Source of the DNA: Phycisphaeraceae bacterium
GTDB taxonomy: Bacteria; Planctomycetota; Phycisphaerae; Phycisphaerales; SM1A02
Direction: 5' to 3'
Length of the DNA: 64,000 nt
Assembly (NCBI GenBank): GCA_004213555.1
Contig: SHAP01000007.1
Span: 1 to 64,000 of the forward strand
Part shown: piece by piece, positions 8,289 to 16,789 of the stretch
How the letters are laid out: each line of letters opens with the position of its first letter
Position numbering within the stretch: position 1 is the stretch's first letter
The notes under the pieces: generated by a model
The model's input: only the letters and a program-made list of their open reading frames with translations
What the model was told of the DNA's origin: nothing
The model's database searches: none
Translations under genes and position numbers: made by a program

Positions 8289-10052
8289 TTATTCGTCGGT
8301 GATCGTCTCACGAACAACTTCATCAATGGTGGTCTGGCCTTCGTAGATCGCCAAGAGCCCTGACTCGCGAAGGGTTCTCATGCCACGACGACGTGCGGCA
8401 TCGCGAATGACGGTGGTGGACACTTGCTGCATGACCAACTCTCGAATCTTGTCGTCCATAACCAAAATCTCGAACAAGGCCATGCGGCCTTTGAACCCAG
8501 TATTGTTGCATTTGTCACACCCTGTGCCTCGGAAGAAAGTTTGGCCTTCGACATCGCTGGATCTCAGGTCGAGTTCCATCAACTCTTCTTCGGAAGGTTC
8601 ATAGGCCTGCTTGCAGCCAACACAAATTCGACGAACCAATCGCTGAGCAACGATTGCTTCAATGGTCGCGGTCAGCAAGAAAGGCTCCATGCCCAAATCG
8701 GTCAAACGAAGAATGGTGCTTGGGGCGTCATTGGTGTGCACAGTGGTGAACACCAAGTGCCCGGTCAACGAGGCTTGAACCGAAATCTGAGCAGTTTCTA
8801 GGTCTCGGATTTCACCGATCAGGATAATGTCGGGATCCTGACGAAGGAAGGAACGAAGCAGCTTGGCAAAAGTCAATTCCTGATCAGGATTGATTTGACA
8901 CTGAATCAGCCCATCAATGTCGTATTCAACGGGGTCCTCGGCGGTCAGAATTTTGGTTTCTGGGTCATTGAGTTCGTTCAGGCACGAGTACAACGTTGTG
9001 GTTTTTCCAGAACCGGTTGGCCCGGTCACGACCACAATGCCATTGGGGCGTTTGATCAAATCTCGAACCGTTTCAAGATCATCTGGACGGAGCCCAACGT
9101 TATCAAGGCTCAGCTGAACGTTGCCGCGGTCGAGGACGCGCATGACGACCGATTCACCGAACATGGTCGGAAGAACCGCAACCCGAAGATCGACCGGGCT
9201 TCCGCCGAGTGTCAGTTCAATGCGACCGTCCTGAGGAAGCCGCCGCTCGGCAATGTCCAAATTCGACATGACTTTGACCCGAGAAACAATGGGCATGGCC
9301 AAGTGCGGAGGCGGAGGGCTCATTTCATAAAGCACACCGTCGATCCGATATCTCATCTTGAACTCGTCTTCAAACGGTTCCAGGTGGATGTCAGAAGCTT
9401 TGTCGCGGATTGCCTGCATCAGAACCATGTTGATCAGGCGAACCACCGCACTGCTTCCGGCCGCTTGAACCAAATCTTCGAGATCCACGGAGTCGCCGCG
9501 GCCCTCAAGAGCAGAGAGCTCTTCGCTGCCAAAGTCCAGGTTTGCGGCCCCTGAAGACTGATTGGCGTAGTGCTTGGCGATGATTTGATCAATGGCCGCA
9601 GGGTCAGCGATCACTGCCACGGCATCAAAATTCAAAAGCAAACGAAGGTTGTCAATGGCCTGGAAGTTGTCTGGGGATTTCAAAGCAACAACCAAACGAT
9701 TGGAGCCCGCGTCAAAAGACACCGGGGCGATCTGGTATGAAGTTGCCGTTTCTGCGGGAAGGGCATCGATGGCTTCAGCAGGAACTGCTTCAGGATCAAG
9801 GTCGACCAATTGCATTCCGGCTTGCCCCGCCAAGGCATACGAAATGTGGTGGTCGGTGACGAATCCGAGTTCACGGAGAACTTCCCCAACTTTGACGTTC
9901 TGACCAGACTCGGCCCGTTCTTTTTGAACCGCCAGAGCTTTGGAAACCTGCTCACGCTTGACCAATTGCATCTTGACGAAGATTCGTCCGATGCGACGAC
10001 CCTTCATCTCGCTGGGCGGAATAGCCTTGAATGTGGTTTCAGATTCGGGCAT
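8289..10052 (-). CDS. pilB: GspE/PilB-type secretion/pilus assembly ATPase (first copy)
   Basis: The 587-residue protein has a T2SSE N-terminal domain (about residues 50-165) and a C-terminal RecA-like ATPase domain. Walker A is GPTGSGKTT (344-352); the Asp box is TAEDPVEYDIDG; Walker B lies in LIGEIRDLETA; the His box is VFTTVHTNDAPS. The zinc tetracysteine CVGC...CDKC follows near residues 490-520. These features mark an extension ATPase that powers pilin polymerisation from the cytoplasm. The start at 10052 was chosen because it is the first ATG giving a plausible N-terminus; a further upstream start at 10100 is possible. It is one of two such ATPases in this operon. Confidence 0.93.
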   Translation of the reverse strand: MPESETTFKAIPPSEMKGRRIGRIFVKMQLVKREQVSKALAVQKERAESGQNVKVGEVLRELGFVTDHHISYALAGQAGMQLVDLDPEAVPAEAIDALPAETATSYQIAPVSFDAGSNRLVVALKSPDNFQAIDNLRLLLNFDAVAVIADPAAIDQIIAKHYANQSSGAANLDFGSEELSALEGRGDSVDLEDLVQAAGSSAVVRLINMVLMQAIRDKASDIHLEPFEDEFKMRYRIDGVLYEMSPPPPHLAMPIVSRVKVMSNLDIAERRLPQDGRIELTLGGSPVDLRVAVLPTMFGESVVMRVLDRGNVQLSLDNVGLRPDDLETVRDLIKRPNGIVVVTGPTGSGKTTTLYSCLNELNDPETKILTAEDPVEYDIDGLIQCQINPDQELTFAKLLRSFLRQDPDIILIGEIRDLETAQISVQASLTGHLVFTTVHTNDAPSTILRLTDLGMEPFLLTATIEAIVAQRLVRRICVGCKQAYEPSEEELMELDLRSSDVEGQTFFRGTGCDKCNNTGFKGRMALFEILVMDDKIRELVMQQVSTTVIRDAARRRGMRTLRESGLLAIYEGQTTIDEVVRETITDE

Positions 10053-10195
10053 CTTCACAGAATACAGGAAGAGAGTAGCTTGGCCCCGGAAACAAGCCAC
10101 CCCGCACTGCCGAAAAGGGTGTCAGTGGGTATTTGCGGCTTTAAGAACTGGGGCGACGGCCGCTTGGCTCCAGGAACCAGCGGTTCAAATGAGGG

Positions 10196-11311
10196 TCAAT
10201 CCTCCAAATCGTCGTCGTCCCATTCGATGCGACCAACCGCCCCGCCTTCGCTGTGGATCTTGGCCGAAAGTGCCCCAGGATCCTTGCTCTTGTCGATCAT
10301 TTCTTCGGCACTGATCATGCTGCGTTGGTAGAAGCTCCACAAGTGATCGTCCAAGAGCTGCATGCCAAACTTCTTGCCAGTTTGAATGGCCGAATCGATG
10401 CGGAAGGTCTTGTTCTCGCGGATGAGGTTGGCGATGGCTGGAGTCACCACCAGGAACTCGTACGCCGCCACCCGTCCGGGCTTGTCAGACCGTCGAAGCA
10501 GGGCCTGTGAGAGGACAGCGATCAGCGAAACCGAGAGCTGAACTCGAACTTGGGCCTGCTGGTTGGTTGGGAAAGCGTCAATCACCCGGCTGATGGTGCC
10601 AGCAGCGCCAGTGGTGTGCAGTGTGGCAAACACCAAGTGACCCGTTTCAGCCGCCCGAATTGCGGCTTCGATCGTTTCAAGGTCTCGCATTTCCCCCACC
10701 AAAATGCAGTCAGGGTCCGAACGAAGCACACGACGAAGTGCCTCCGAGAAACTGGGAACGTCGGCTCCGACTTCACGCTGGTTCACGACCGACTTCTTGT
10801 GGTAGTGGTAGTACTCGATGGGGTCTTCAGCCGTCACGATGTGCCGCTCGTAGTTCATATTGATGAAATCAAGCATGGTGGCCAAGGTGGTGGTTTTTCC
10901 CGATCCCGTGGGGCCGGTGACAATGAAAAGCCCACGAGGCCTCCGGATCAAGTCTTTGCAAATGTCAGGAAGGCCAATTTCGTCAAAAGTCAACAGGCGA
11001 TTCGGAATCAATCGAAGAACCAGGGTCAAATCTCCACGCTGGCGAAACACCGACACACGAAAACGGGCCTTGTCGCCGTACGCGAAGCCAAAGTCGGTAC
11101 CGCCTTCCTCTTGAATCTCCTGCTGGTTGCGTTCGGGGGTGATCTGCTTCATCAACGCCACGGTGTCATCTGCATCGAGAACCTTGGTGTCCAGATTCTT
11201 GAGTCCGCCGTGGAGACGCAGCGTTGGCTTTCGCCCTACGGACAGGTGAAGGTCGGAAGCATCGAGTTTGATCACAGTGTCAAGCAGACGGTCGATCTGG
11301 ATGGTGGACAT
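10196..11311 (-). CDS. pilT: PilT-type twitching/retraction ATPase
   Basis: The 371-residue product matches PilT in length and architecture. The N-terminal PAS-like half contains the DASDLHLSVG motif (residues 18-27), and the RecA-like half has Walker A GPTGSGKTT (133-141), the TAEDPIEYYHYHKKS Asp box, Walker B in LVGEMRDLETI and the family signature AAETGHLVFATLH. It lacks the tetracysteine of PilB. PilT depolymerises pili in type IV systems, so its presence argues that this locus makes a retractable pilus and not only a secretion pseudopilus. The gene lies between two PilB-like ATPase genes on the same strand. Confidence 0.93.
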   Translation of the reverse strand: MSTIQIDRLLDTVIKLDASDLHLSVGRKPTLRLHGGLKNLDTKVLDADDTVALMKQITPERNQQEIQEEGGTDFGFAYGDKARFRVSVFRQRGDLTLVLRLIPNRLLTFDEIGLPDICKDLIRRPRGLFIVTGPTGSGKTTTLATMLDFINMNYERHIVTAEDPIEYYHYHKKSVVNQREVGADVPSFSEALRRVLRSDPDCILVGEMRDLETIEAAIRAAETGHLVFATLHTTGAAGTISRVIDAFPTNQQAQVRVQLSVSLIAVLSQALLRRSDKPGRVAAYEFLVVTPAIANLIRENKTFRIDSAIQTGKKFGMQLLDDHLWSFYQRSMISAEEMIDKSKDPGALSAKIHSEGGAVGRIEWDDDDLED

Positions 11312-11349
11312 AGGTGGCTTTCAGTGATGTGAAAAGAAAAAGGCGTGTA

Positions 11350-13086
11350 TCAGATGTCGACGTTCCCCGAAGTCAGGAACTCCGCCTGAGCAAATCGGGC
11401 AACTTCAGCAGGCGTGGTTGAGCCAGCAAGAGTCTTGAGGCGACCGTCGTCGACCAAGGTTCTCATGCCAGTTCGAATGGCAACGGCACGAATTTCTTCA
11501 GCGGGAGCACGCTGGAAGGCGAGATCGCGAACTTCGCTGTTCATTTTCATGAATTCGAAGATGGCACGGCGACCTTTGAAGCCAATGTTCTCGCATTTGG
11601 GACAGCCAACTGGGGCCATAATCTGATCGACCTCGGGAGAATCTGGATCAATGCCGATCAGTTGCAGCTCCTTGGGGTCAAGATCTTGGGCCGGAGCCTT
11701 GCAGTGCTTGCAAAGAACGCGAACCAGCCGTTGGGCCATGATGGCCTGAATTGAACTGGCGACCAAGAAGGGCTTCACCCCCATGTCGATCAACCGCGTA
11801 ATTGCACTTGGGGCATCATTTGTGTGCAATGTTGAGAAGACCAAGTGGCCTGTAAGTGCCGCCTGAATAGCAATTTCGGCAACTTCTCGGTCCCGAATTT
11901 CACCAACCAAAATGACATTTGGAGCCTGACGAAGCATCGAGCGGAGGATCGAGGCAAAAGTAAACCCGATGCTCTCCCTGACTTGGCACTGGTTGATGCC
12001 TTTGAAGTTGTATTCCACGGGGTCTTCGGCCGTAATGATCTTCTTGTCAGGGCGGTTGAGTTCATCGAGCGCGGTGTAGAGCGTGGTGGTTTTTCCGGAT
12101 CCCGTGGGTCCAGTGACCAAGAAGATGCCGTTGGGTCGACGGATCACCCGATTGAAGATTTCGAGGTGGTCAGGTTCAAACCCGAGATTGGCCAGACCGA
12201 TCTGAACGGAGTCCGGACGCAGAATACGAAGAACGATCGATTCGCCGTGATACGCAGGGCAGGAAGAGACTCGGAAGTCAATTTGCGACTCGTCCACTTT
12301 GAGTTTGATGCGGCCGTCTTGGGGAATGCGCTTTTCGGCGATGTTGATGCCCGCCATCAATTTGAGGCGAGCAAGAACTGCGGCTTGCATCCGCTTGGGG
12401 AGGTTGTCCCGAACCGTACAGACCCCATCGATCCGGTAACGCAGCACAACTCGGTCGGGCATGGGCTCAATGTGAATGTCAGAAGCGCGGTTGCGAACCG
12501 CTTCCTCGATGATCCGGTTCACCAACGTGACCATGCGAGAGTCTTCTCCCGCATCCACATCGATGGATTTGTCCACCGATCGGTCGACGGACGAATCCAC
12601 GGAGGCATCAATGGAGTCCGTGACGAAACTTTGGCCATCGAAGTTCCGCCCCCCGCCCTCGCTTCCGTCAAGGGCCGCGTCGATGGCGGAAGGCGACGCC
12701 ACTTCGACCACCAGTTCCCGGTTGAGCCGAAACCGGAGCATGTCAAGAGCATCAAGAGCCATGGGGTCCCCAATGGCGAGGTGCAGACGACCGCCATCCT
12801 CTCCCAATGGGACAATTTTGAATCTTTTCCGCAAGTCATCGGGTACAAGATTGAGGTCAACCCGTTGGGCTGAAGACTTTTCGTTCAAGTCAACAAAAGG
12901 AAGTCCAGCTTGTTCGGCAAGGGCCCTGGCGATCGAGGTGTCATCGCAGACGCCGGCCTCCAGCAACGCCTCACCCAGACGCTTGCGAGAGGCCGAAGCG
13001 GCTTTCAACCCCTCTTCAAGATCAGCAGACGAAAGAGCCCCATTCTGGACGAGGATTTCACCAAGTTTGAGGCGCTTGCGTGCCAT
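11350..13086 (-). CDS. pilB: GspE/PilB-type secretion/pilus assembly ATPase (second copy)
   Basis: The 578-residue protein has the same architecture as the other ATPase of the operon: a T2SSE N-terminal domain (1-145), a serine/aspartate-rich linker (about 154-182, with SVDSSVDRSVDKSID), then the ATPase domain. Walker A is GPTGSGKTT (326-334), Walker B lies in LVGEIRDREVA, the His box is VFSTLHTNDAPS, and the tetracysteine is CKHC...CPKC. It is the first gene of the minus-strand operon and diverges from coaB, so the operon promoter should lie within or near 13087-13200. No convincing promoter sequence was seen there. Confidence 0.93.
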   Translation of the reverse strand: MARKRLKLGEILVQNGALSSADLEEGLKAASASRKRLGEALLEAGVCDDTSIARALAEQAGLPFVDLNEKSSAQRVDLNLVPDDLRKRFKIVPLGEDGGRLHLAIGDPMALDALDMLRFRLNRELVVEVASPSAIDAALDGSEGGGRNFDGQSFVTDSIDASVDSSVDRSVDKSIDVDAGEDSRMVTLVNRIIEEAVRNRASDIHIEPMPDRVVLRYRIDGVCTVRDNLPKRMQAAVLARLKLMAGINIAEKRIPQDGRIKLKVDESQIDFRVSSCPAYHGESIVLRILRPDSVQIGLANLGFEPDHLEIFNRVIRRPNGIFLVTGPTGSGKTTTLYTALDELNRPDKKIITAEDPVEYNFKGINQCQVRESIGFTFASILRSMLRQAPNVILVGEIRDREVAEIAIQAALTGHLVFSTLHTNDAPSAITRLIDMGVKPFLVASSIQAIMAQRLVRVLCKHCKAPAQDLDPKELQLIGIDPDSPEVDQIMAPVGCPKCENIGFKGRRAIFEFMKMNSEVRDLAFQRAPAEEIRAVAIRTGMRTLVDDGRLKTLAGSTTPAEVARFAQAEFLTSGNVDI

Positions 13087-13189
13087 AAGACTCCTTCATC
13101 GGCTGAGGGCCAGTTGCAGAATGATGAGTATGATCAATGGACCCCGTTCCGTCCATCTCAAGTGACAATTCCGCCCCGAAAAGTGGATC

Positions 13190-13855
13190 ATGCCCCCACC
13201 AATGTCTCATGAGCCCCGAATTTTGATCACGGCAGGTCCAACCCTGGAGCACTTGGACCCTGTCCGTGGCATCATGAACCGATCCAGCGGCAAAATGGGG
13301 CTGGCTCTGGCCAAGGCGTGTCTCAGCAGGGGCCTTCCGGTTCTTGTGCTGCTTGGACCCGTTGAAACGCAAATCCACGATGAGTTCCAGGAATGTTGTC
13401 AAATTGTCCGGTACGAAACCAGTGCAGAGCTCGAGCGTTTGTTGGCCAATTTCTGGCCCCAACATGATCTTCTGTTCATGGCCGCAGCAGTATCTGACCT
13501 CCGGCCGGCCAAAATTTTAAACAGCAAAATGCCACGGTCAGCGGTTTCGATTGATCTCGAGCCCGTTCCCGACTTGCTCGCATCACTTGCGAAACATTGG
13601 CCTTCGCATGGGATTCGAATTGGATTTGCGCTCGAAGACAGCATTCACCTGGTGGACAGGGCCAAGAACAAGCTCAAAGCAAAGGCGTGTCATGCCATGG
13701 CGGCCAACCCTTTGTCAACGATCAATGCAGAAACAGTGGCGGGAACATGGGTCACTCCGGAAGGCGAAGAGTCTTTCGGAAACCTGACAAAATCAGAGTA
13801 TGCGGCCCTAGTGCTGGACCGTTCTCTTCAATTGTGGGCTGCCCAATCAGGCTGA
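13190..13855 (+). CDS. coaB: Phosphopantothenate-cysteine ligase CoaB (stand-alone)
   Basis: The 221-residue protein matches the CoaB half of bacterial CoaBC. It has the N-terminal ILITAGPTLEHLDPVRGI nucleotide-binding segment, NRSSGKMG, AAAVSDLRPAK, a PDLLASL segment, then GFALED and a KLKAKACHAMAAN lysine region. CoaB joins 4'-phosphopantothenate to cysteine using CTP or ATP in coenzyme A synthesis. In most bacteria CoaB is fused to the CoaC decarboxylase; here only the ligase part is present. The start could also be ATG 13202 (MSHEPRI). The 3' end overlaps the convergent YraN-like gene by 28 bases. Confidence 0.85.
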   Translation: MPPPMSHEPRILITAGPTLEHLDPVRGIMNRSSGKMGLALAKACLSRGLPVLVLLGPVETQIHDEFQECCQIVRYETSAELERLLANFWPQHDLLFMAAAVSDLRPAKILNSKMPRSAVSIDLEPVPDLLASLAKHWPSHGIRIGFALEDSIHLVDRAKNKLKAKACHAMAANPLSTINAETVAGTWVTPEGEESFGNLTKSEYAALVLDRSLQLWAAQSG

Positions 13856-14208
13856 ACAACTCCCAGAACTTGCCGCACAATTTTCCCACCCCCTATCCCC
13901 TCAACCACAATGGTGACCGGTTCACCCGTGACCTTGGCAAGCAGTCTGCCCATCGCCGCAAGTCGACGTTGCTTGACTCGACCAACGGAAGCCAGAGCCA
14001 TTTCGCAGGTCTGACGAGAGCGAACCTCAACCAAACAAAGAGAGCCTGAAACATGACGCTCGATACGGTCCGCTTCAAATTTGCCCAACCGCACTCGACA
14101 CCCGACGGTCCGTCTCAGTTGAACCAAACTCCAAATCCAAGCCAGCAATTCCGCGCGAAGTCCGCGGTGATATGAATTTCGCTTAAGGGCGAAAATGGAC
14201 TGAAGCAC
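13828..14208 (-). CDS. YraN (UPF0102) family endonuclease-like protein
   Basis: The 126-residue protein starts at GTG 14208, eight bases after the stop of the SurA-like gene, so the two are probably cotranscribed. It aligns by eye with the YraN family: RGLRAELLAWIW near the N-terminus, the acidic site F-E-A-D-R-I where the family has G-E-I-D-L-I, then CLVEVRSR and VGRVKQRRLAAMGRLL. The E-x-D and E-V-R residues of the nuclease-like core are kept, while the preceding glycine is lost. The biochemical role of YraN is not settled; a link to Holliday junction or DNA processing has been proposed. The 3' end overlaps coaB tail to tail. Confidence 0.65.
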   Translation of the reverse strand: MLQSIFALKRNSYHRGLRAELLAWIWSLVQLRRTVGCRVRLGKFEADRIERHVSGSLCLVEVRSRQTCEMALASVGRVKQRRLAAMGRLLAKVTGEPVTIVVEGIGGGKIVRQVLGVVQPDWAAHN

Positions 14209-14216
14209 TGCACGGT

Positions 14217-15395
14217 TTATGCGTCAGACCCACCATTGCGTTGAGGGGCATGGCGGTTGTTCACCACCTCCAGAAGCCTTCGCAACATTTCGTTTGGCGA
14301 TGGGGACAAATCACCGTTGTTGATCAATGCCCGTCGACTGGCCGCCAACGCACGCCGTTGTTGCTCCAGCTGCAAAGCAGATCGAAGGCGTTGCTGGACG
14401 TCAGGATTCCACAAATCGGCTGGATTTGCTCGCTCAAAGGTTCGAAGCACCACGATCCACGGCTGACCATTGACGAACACAACGGGTGTCACGGGTTGCT
14501 CAAAACTGAGCCCACGTACCGCAGATTGGAGCTCGGGAACGCCAAACGTAACGTCAGCAAGCCCACCGTCCTCAAAGTTGTAACTCAGCCACAGACCGCC
14601 GCTCCGGGGGCTGGCATACAGGCCCCCAAGGGCTTCGAGTGAGGCGGGGTCATCTCCAGGGCTCCACGAGGATAGGGCTTCGCGCAGAGGCTCAATGCCA
14701 TCTGGCGAGTTCAATTCAAAACGGGCCAAGGTAAAGCTGCCTTGATCAAAATTTTCAAGCTGCCTGGCATACAATCGCTCCACGTCTCTCCATGTCACAT
14801 CGCCTGCAGCAGCGGTTTGCGTCAGCTGATACTTGCGGACTTCTTCTTGCACAAGAATGTCTTTGGCGAGCTGTGCTGGAGTGACGCCATTTTCCTCAAG
14901 CACCTTTCGTCGAAAATCAGCATCTGACATGCCTGAGTTTCTCGACAACAATTCGGCCACCATCTGGACCTGATCGTTGAACTGGGCGTTTTGGTCCGGG
15001 TCTCGTTGCAAGGCAGCTTCTTCAATGAGCAGTCGGTTCAAAATCTCGCCCTCGAGTCGTTGCTGTACGCGTTGACGAGCCTCGGTTCGAAATTCGGCCA
15101 AATCTGATTGGGCCGCCACAGCGGCGAGCTCGTCTCGCATCGGATCCAAGATGTCATGGGCGTACATCGGACGACCGGCAACATGTCCAACCAAACAGTC
15201 CACGGGACGGCCTTCATCTCCCGCGATGGCTGAGGAACGATCAACTTCGGAAGACTCGGCCGTGAGCCTGAGCCGATAGTCATCAAGCACCAGAGACTGT
15301 TGCTCACTTTGACAAGCGGGAAAGAACACACACGCCGCAAAAGACAGCAGTTGGACGATCCTTGATGGAAACGCCCAGAGTGGGATTCTGGGCAT
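14217..15395 (-). CDS. SurA-like periplasmic chaperone/peptidyl-prolyl isomerase-like lipoprotein
   Basis: The start at ATG 15395 gives a basic N-terminus (MPRIPLWAFPSRIV), a hydrophobic segment and cysteines in FAAC and FPAC, consistent with a secreted lipoprotein. The 392-residue product contains a SurA N-domain-like helical segment (RQRVQQRLEGEILNRLLIEE, then GVTPAQLAKDILVQEEVRKY) and a C-terminal part (about 230-340) arranged like a PpiC domain with GGLYASPRSGGLWLSY. Classical parvulin active-site residues cannot be assigned with confidence, so it may be a chaperone only. It is predicted to act in the periplasm on outer-membrane proteins. Its 5' side faces the divergent DUF1844 gene. Confidence 0.6.
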   Translation of the reverse strand: MPRIPLWAFPSRIVQLLSFAACVFFPACQSEQQSLVLDDYRLRLTAESSEVDRSSAIAGDEGRPVDCLVGHVAGRPMYAHDILDPMRDELAAVAAQSDLAEFRTEARQRVQQRLEGEILNRLLIEEAALQRDPDQNAQFNDQVQMVAELLSRNSGMSDADFRRKVLEENGVTPAQLAKDILVQEEVRKYQLTQTAAAGDVTWRDVERLYARQLENFDQGSFTLARFELNSPDGIEPLREALSSWSPGDDPASLEALGGLYASPRSGGLWLSYNFEDGGLADVTFGVPELQSAVRGLSFEQPVTPVVFVNGQPWIVVLRTFERANPADLWNPDVQQRLRSALQLEQQRRALAASRRALINNGDLSPSPNEMLRRLLEVVNNRHAPQRNGGSDA

Positions 15396-15448
15396 CGGGG
15401 AACCAGCTCTAGACCTATACTTCACAACGGAAAGGGTACCCCACCGCC

Positions 15449-15949
15449 ATGACTGAAACCGATCCGTCGAATCATTTCTCTGCCGATGAAGATTGGAAAT
15501 CTGAAGCCGAGGCAGAGCGGGCCCGTCTCGCAGAAGCCGATGCAAAATCTGCTGCGGCATCAGAGCAGCCTCCGATTCCTGAAGCCACATTCGACTATTT
15601 CGTCATTGCCCTCGCATCGCAGGCCATGATGGCAATGGCCATGCGGCCCGACCCCTCTGGGCAGGTCTTCATCGATCTCAACTCGGTCGATCTGAAGATG
15701 GCCGAGCATCACATTGACCTGTTGGCGGTACTCGATGAAAAATGCAAGGGCAATCTGACGGACGAAGAGTCTTCGATGCTCACCGAAACGCTTCATGGCC
15801 TGCGTTCTCAATTCGTTCAAGTCCAAACCCAGGTCCAGGAGCATTTGGCCAAGCATGGTGGAGGGCTGAATGCAGAGGCCCAGCCTGGACCGGCAACACC
15901 TCCGGGAGATGACGCCTCATCCGGGGGATCAGGACTCATCATTCCTTGA
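15449..15949 (+). CDS. DUF1844 domain protein
   Basis: The 166-residue protein has an acidic, alanine-rich N-terminal 45 residues and then the DUF1844 core: FDYFVIALASQAMMAMAM, a short loop, and AEHHIDLLAVLDEKCKGNL with LTDEE and LHGLRSQFVQVQTQ. DUF1844 proteins are short, widespread in planctomycetes, deltaproteobacteria and acidobacteria, and have no known function. There is no signal peptide and no transmembrane helix, so it is probably cytoplasmic. It lies 51 bases upstream of sdhC on the same strand and may share its transcript. Confidence 0.85.
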   Translation: MTETDPSNHFSADEDWKSEAEAERARLAEADAKSAAASEQPPIPEATFDYFVIALASQAMMAMAMRPDPSGQVFIDLNSVDLKMAEHHIDLLAVLDEKCKGNLTDEESSMLTETLHGLRSQFVQVQTQVQEHLAKHGGGLNAEAQPGPATPPGDDASSGGSGLIIP

Positions 15950-16000
15950 CCGCCCCGCTTTGCGAAGTACCGTTACCTAAAGCATCAGCAAAGAGCACAC

Positions 16001-16789
16001 ATGTCCATCATTGATCGCCATTACCACCTGCTCCGCCGCTTGCACAGCCTCTCCGGGGTCTTCCCGGTCGGCCTTTTCCTCCTCCCGCATTTGACAACCA
16101 ATTCGTCCATCGTGTGGGGACGATTTCTTGGAAAATCTGAGTACGGCGACGCGGGGGTAGAGACCTTTCAACACGAAGTGGATTTCATCCATTCTCTCCC
16201 GGCCCTCGAGATCATTGAGTGGACCGTTCTCTTTGGGCCAATTGCATTCCATGCCGCATTGGGAATCATCTTCGCGCGATCGGGAAAAGTGAATGTCAAC
16301 CGGTACGGCTGGAATGGATCCTGGCGGTACGCCATGCAGCGAATGACCGGCTATCTGGCGGTCGCATTCATTTTTCTGCACATCACTTCGCTTCGGTTCG
16401 GCTGGACGTATTTGGGCCTGATGCCAAAATTCGACACCCACCATGCCGCCAGTTCGCTTGCGATTCATTTCCAACAGGGCGAAGTGGGGCTTCTCCTTGC
16501 GGCCTTCTACTTGGTGTGCGTTCTGGCCATCGTTTTTCACTTCGCGAATGGCTTGTGGTCCGCGGCCATCACTTGGGGACTCACGGTCAGCCGAGCTTCG
16601 CAGAACCGCTGGGGATACGCCTGTGCTGCACTCGGCATGGGACTGTCGACCATGGCTGTTGCGGCCATTGCCGGCTACAGCACGCTGGACATTGACGCCG
16701 CCCAAAAGATTGAAAACAAAATGAACCAGATTTCAGACTCCATGTCGAATGTTCCCTCAGATCCCCCATTCAAAGGAGCCACATCATGA
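16001..16789 (+). CDS. sdhC: Succinate dehydrogenase/fumarate reductase cytochrome b subunit (B type)
   Basis: The 262-residue membrane protein resembles the cytochrome b558 subunit of B-type succinate:quinone oxidoreductases, where a single polypeptide with five helices binds two haems. Visible are the N-terminal RRLHSLSGVFPVGLFLLPHL helix with a candidate haem histidine, HAALGIIFARSGK, GYLAVAFIFLHI and AIVFHFANGLW, each with histidines in plausible haem positions. It anchors the flavoprotein and iron-sulfur subunits in the membrane and passes electrons to quinone. It overlaps sdhA by four bases (ATGA at 16786). Confidence 0.88.
   Translation: MSIIDRHYHLLRRLHSLSGVFPVGLFLLPHLTTNSSIVWGRFLGKSEYGDAGVETFQHEVDFIHSLPALEIIEWTVLFGPIAFHAALGIIFARSGKVNVNRYGWNGSWRYAMQRMTGYLAVAFIFLHITSLRFGWTYLGLMPKFDTHHAASSLAIHFQQGEVGLLLAAFYLVCVLAIVFHFANGLWSAAITWGLTVSRASQNRWGYACAALGMGLSTMAVAAIAGYSTLDIDAAQKIENKMNQISDSMSNVPSDPPFKGATS

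Noticed and set aside
11845-12873. A 342-codon open frame on the plus strand.
   Set aside because: Antisense to the second PilB-like ATPase with no domain match.
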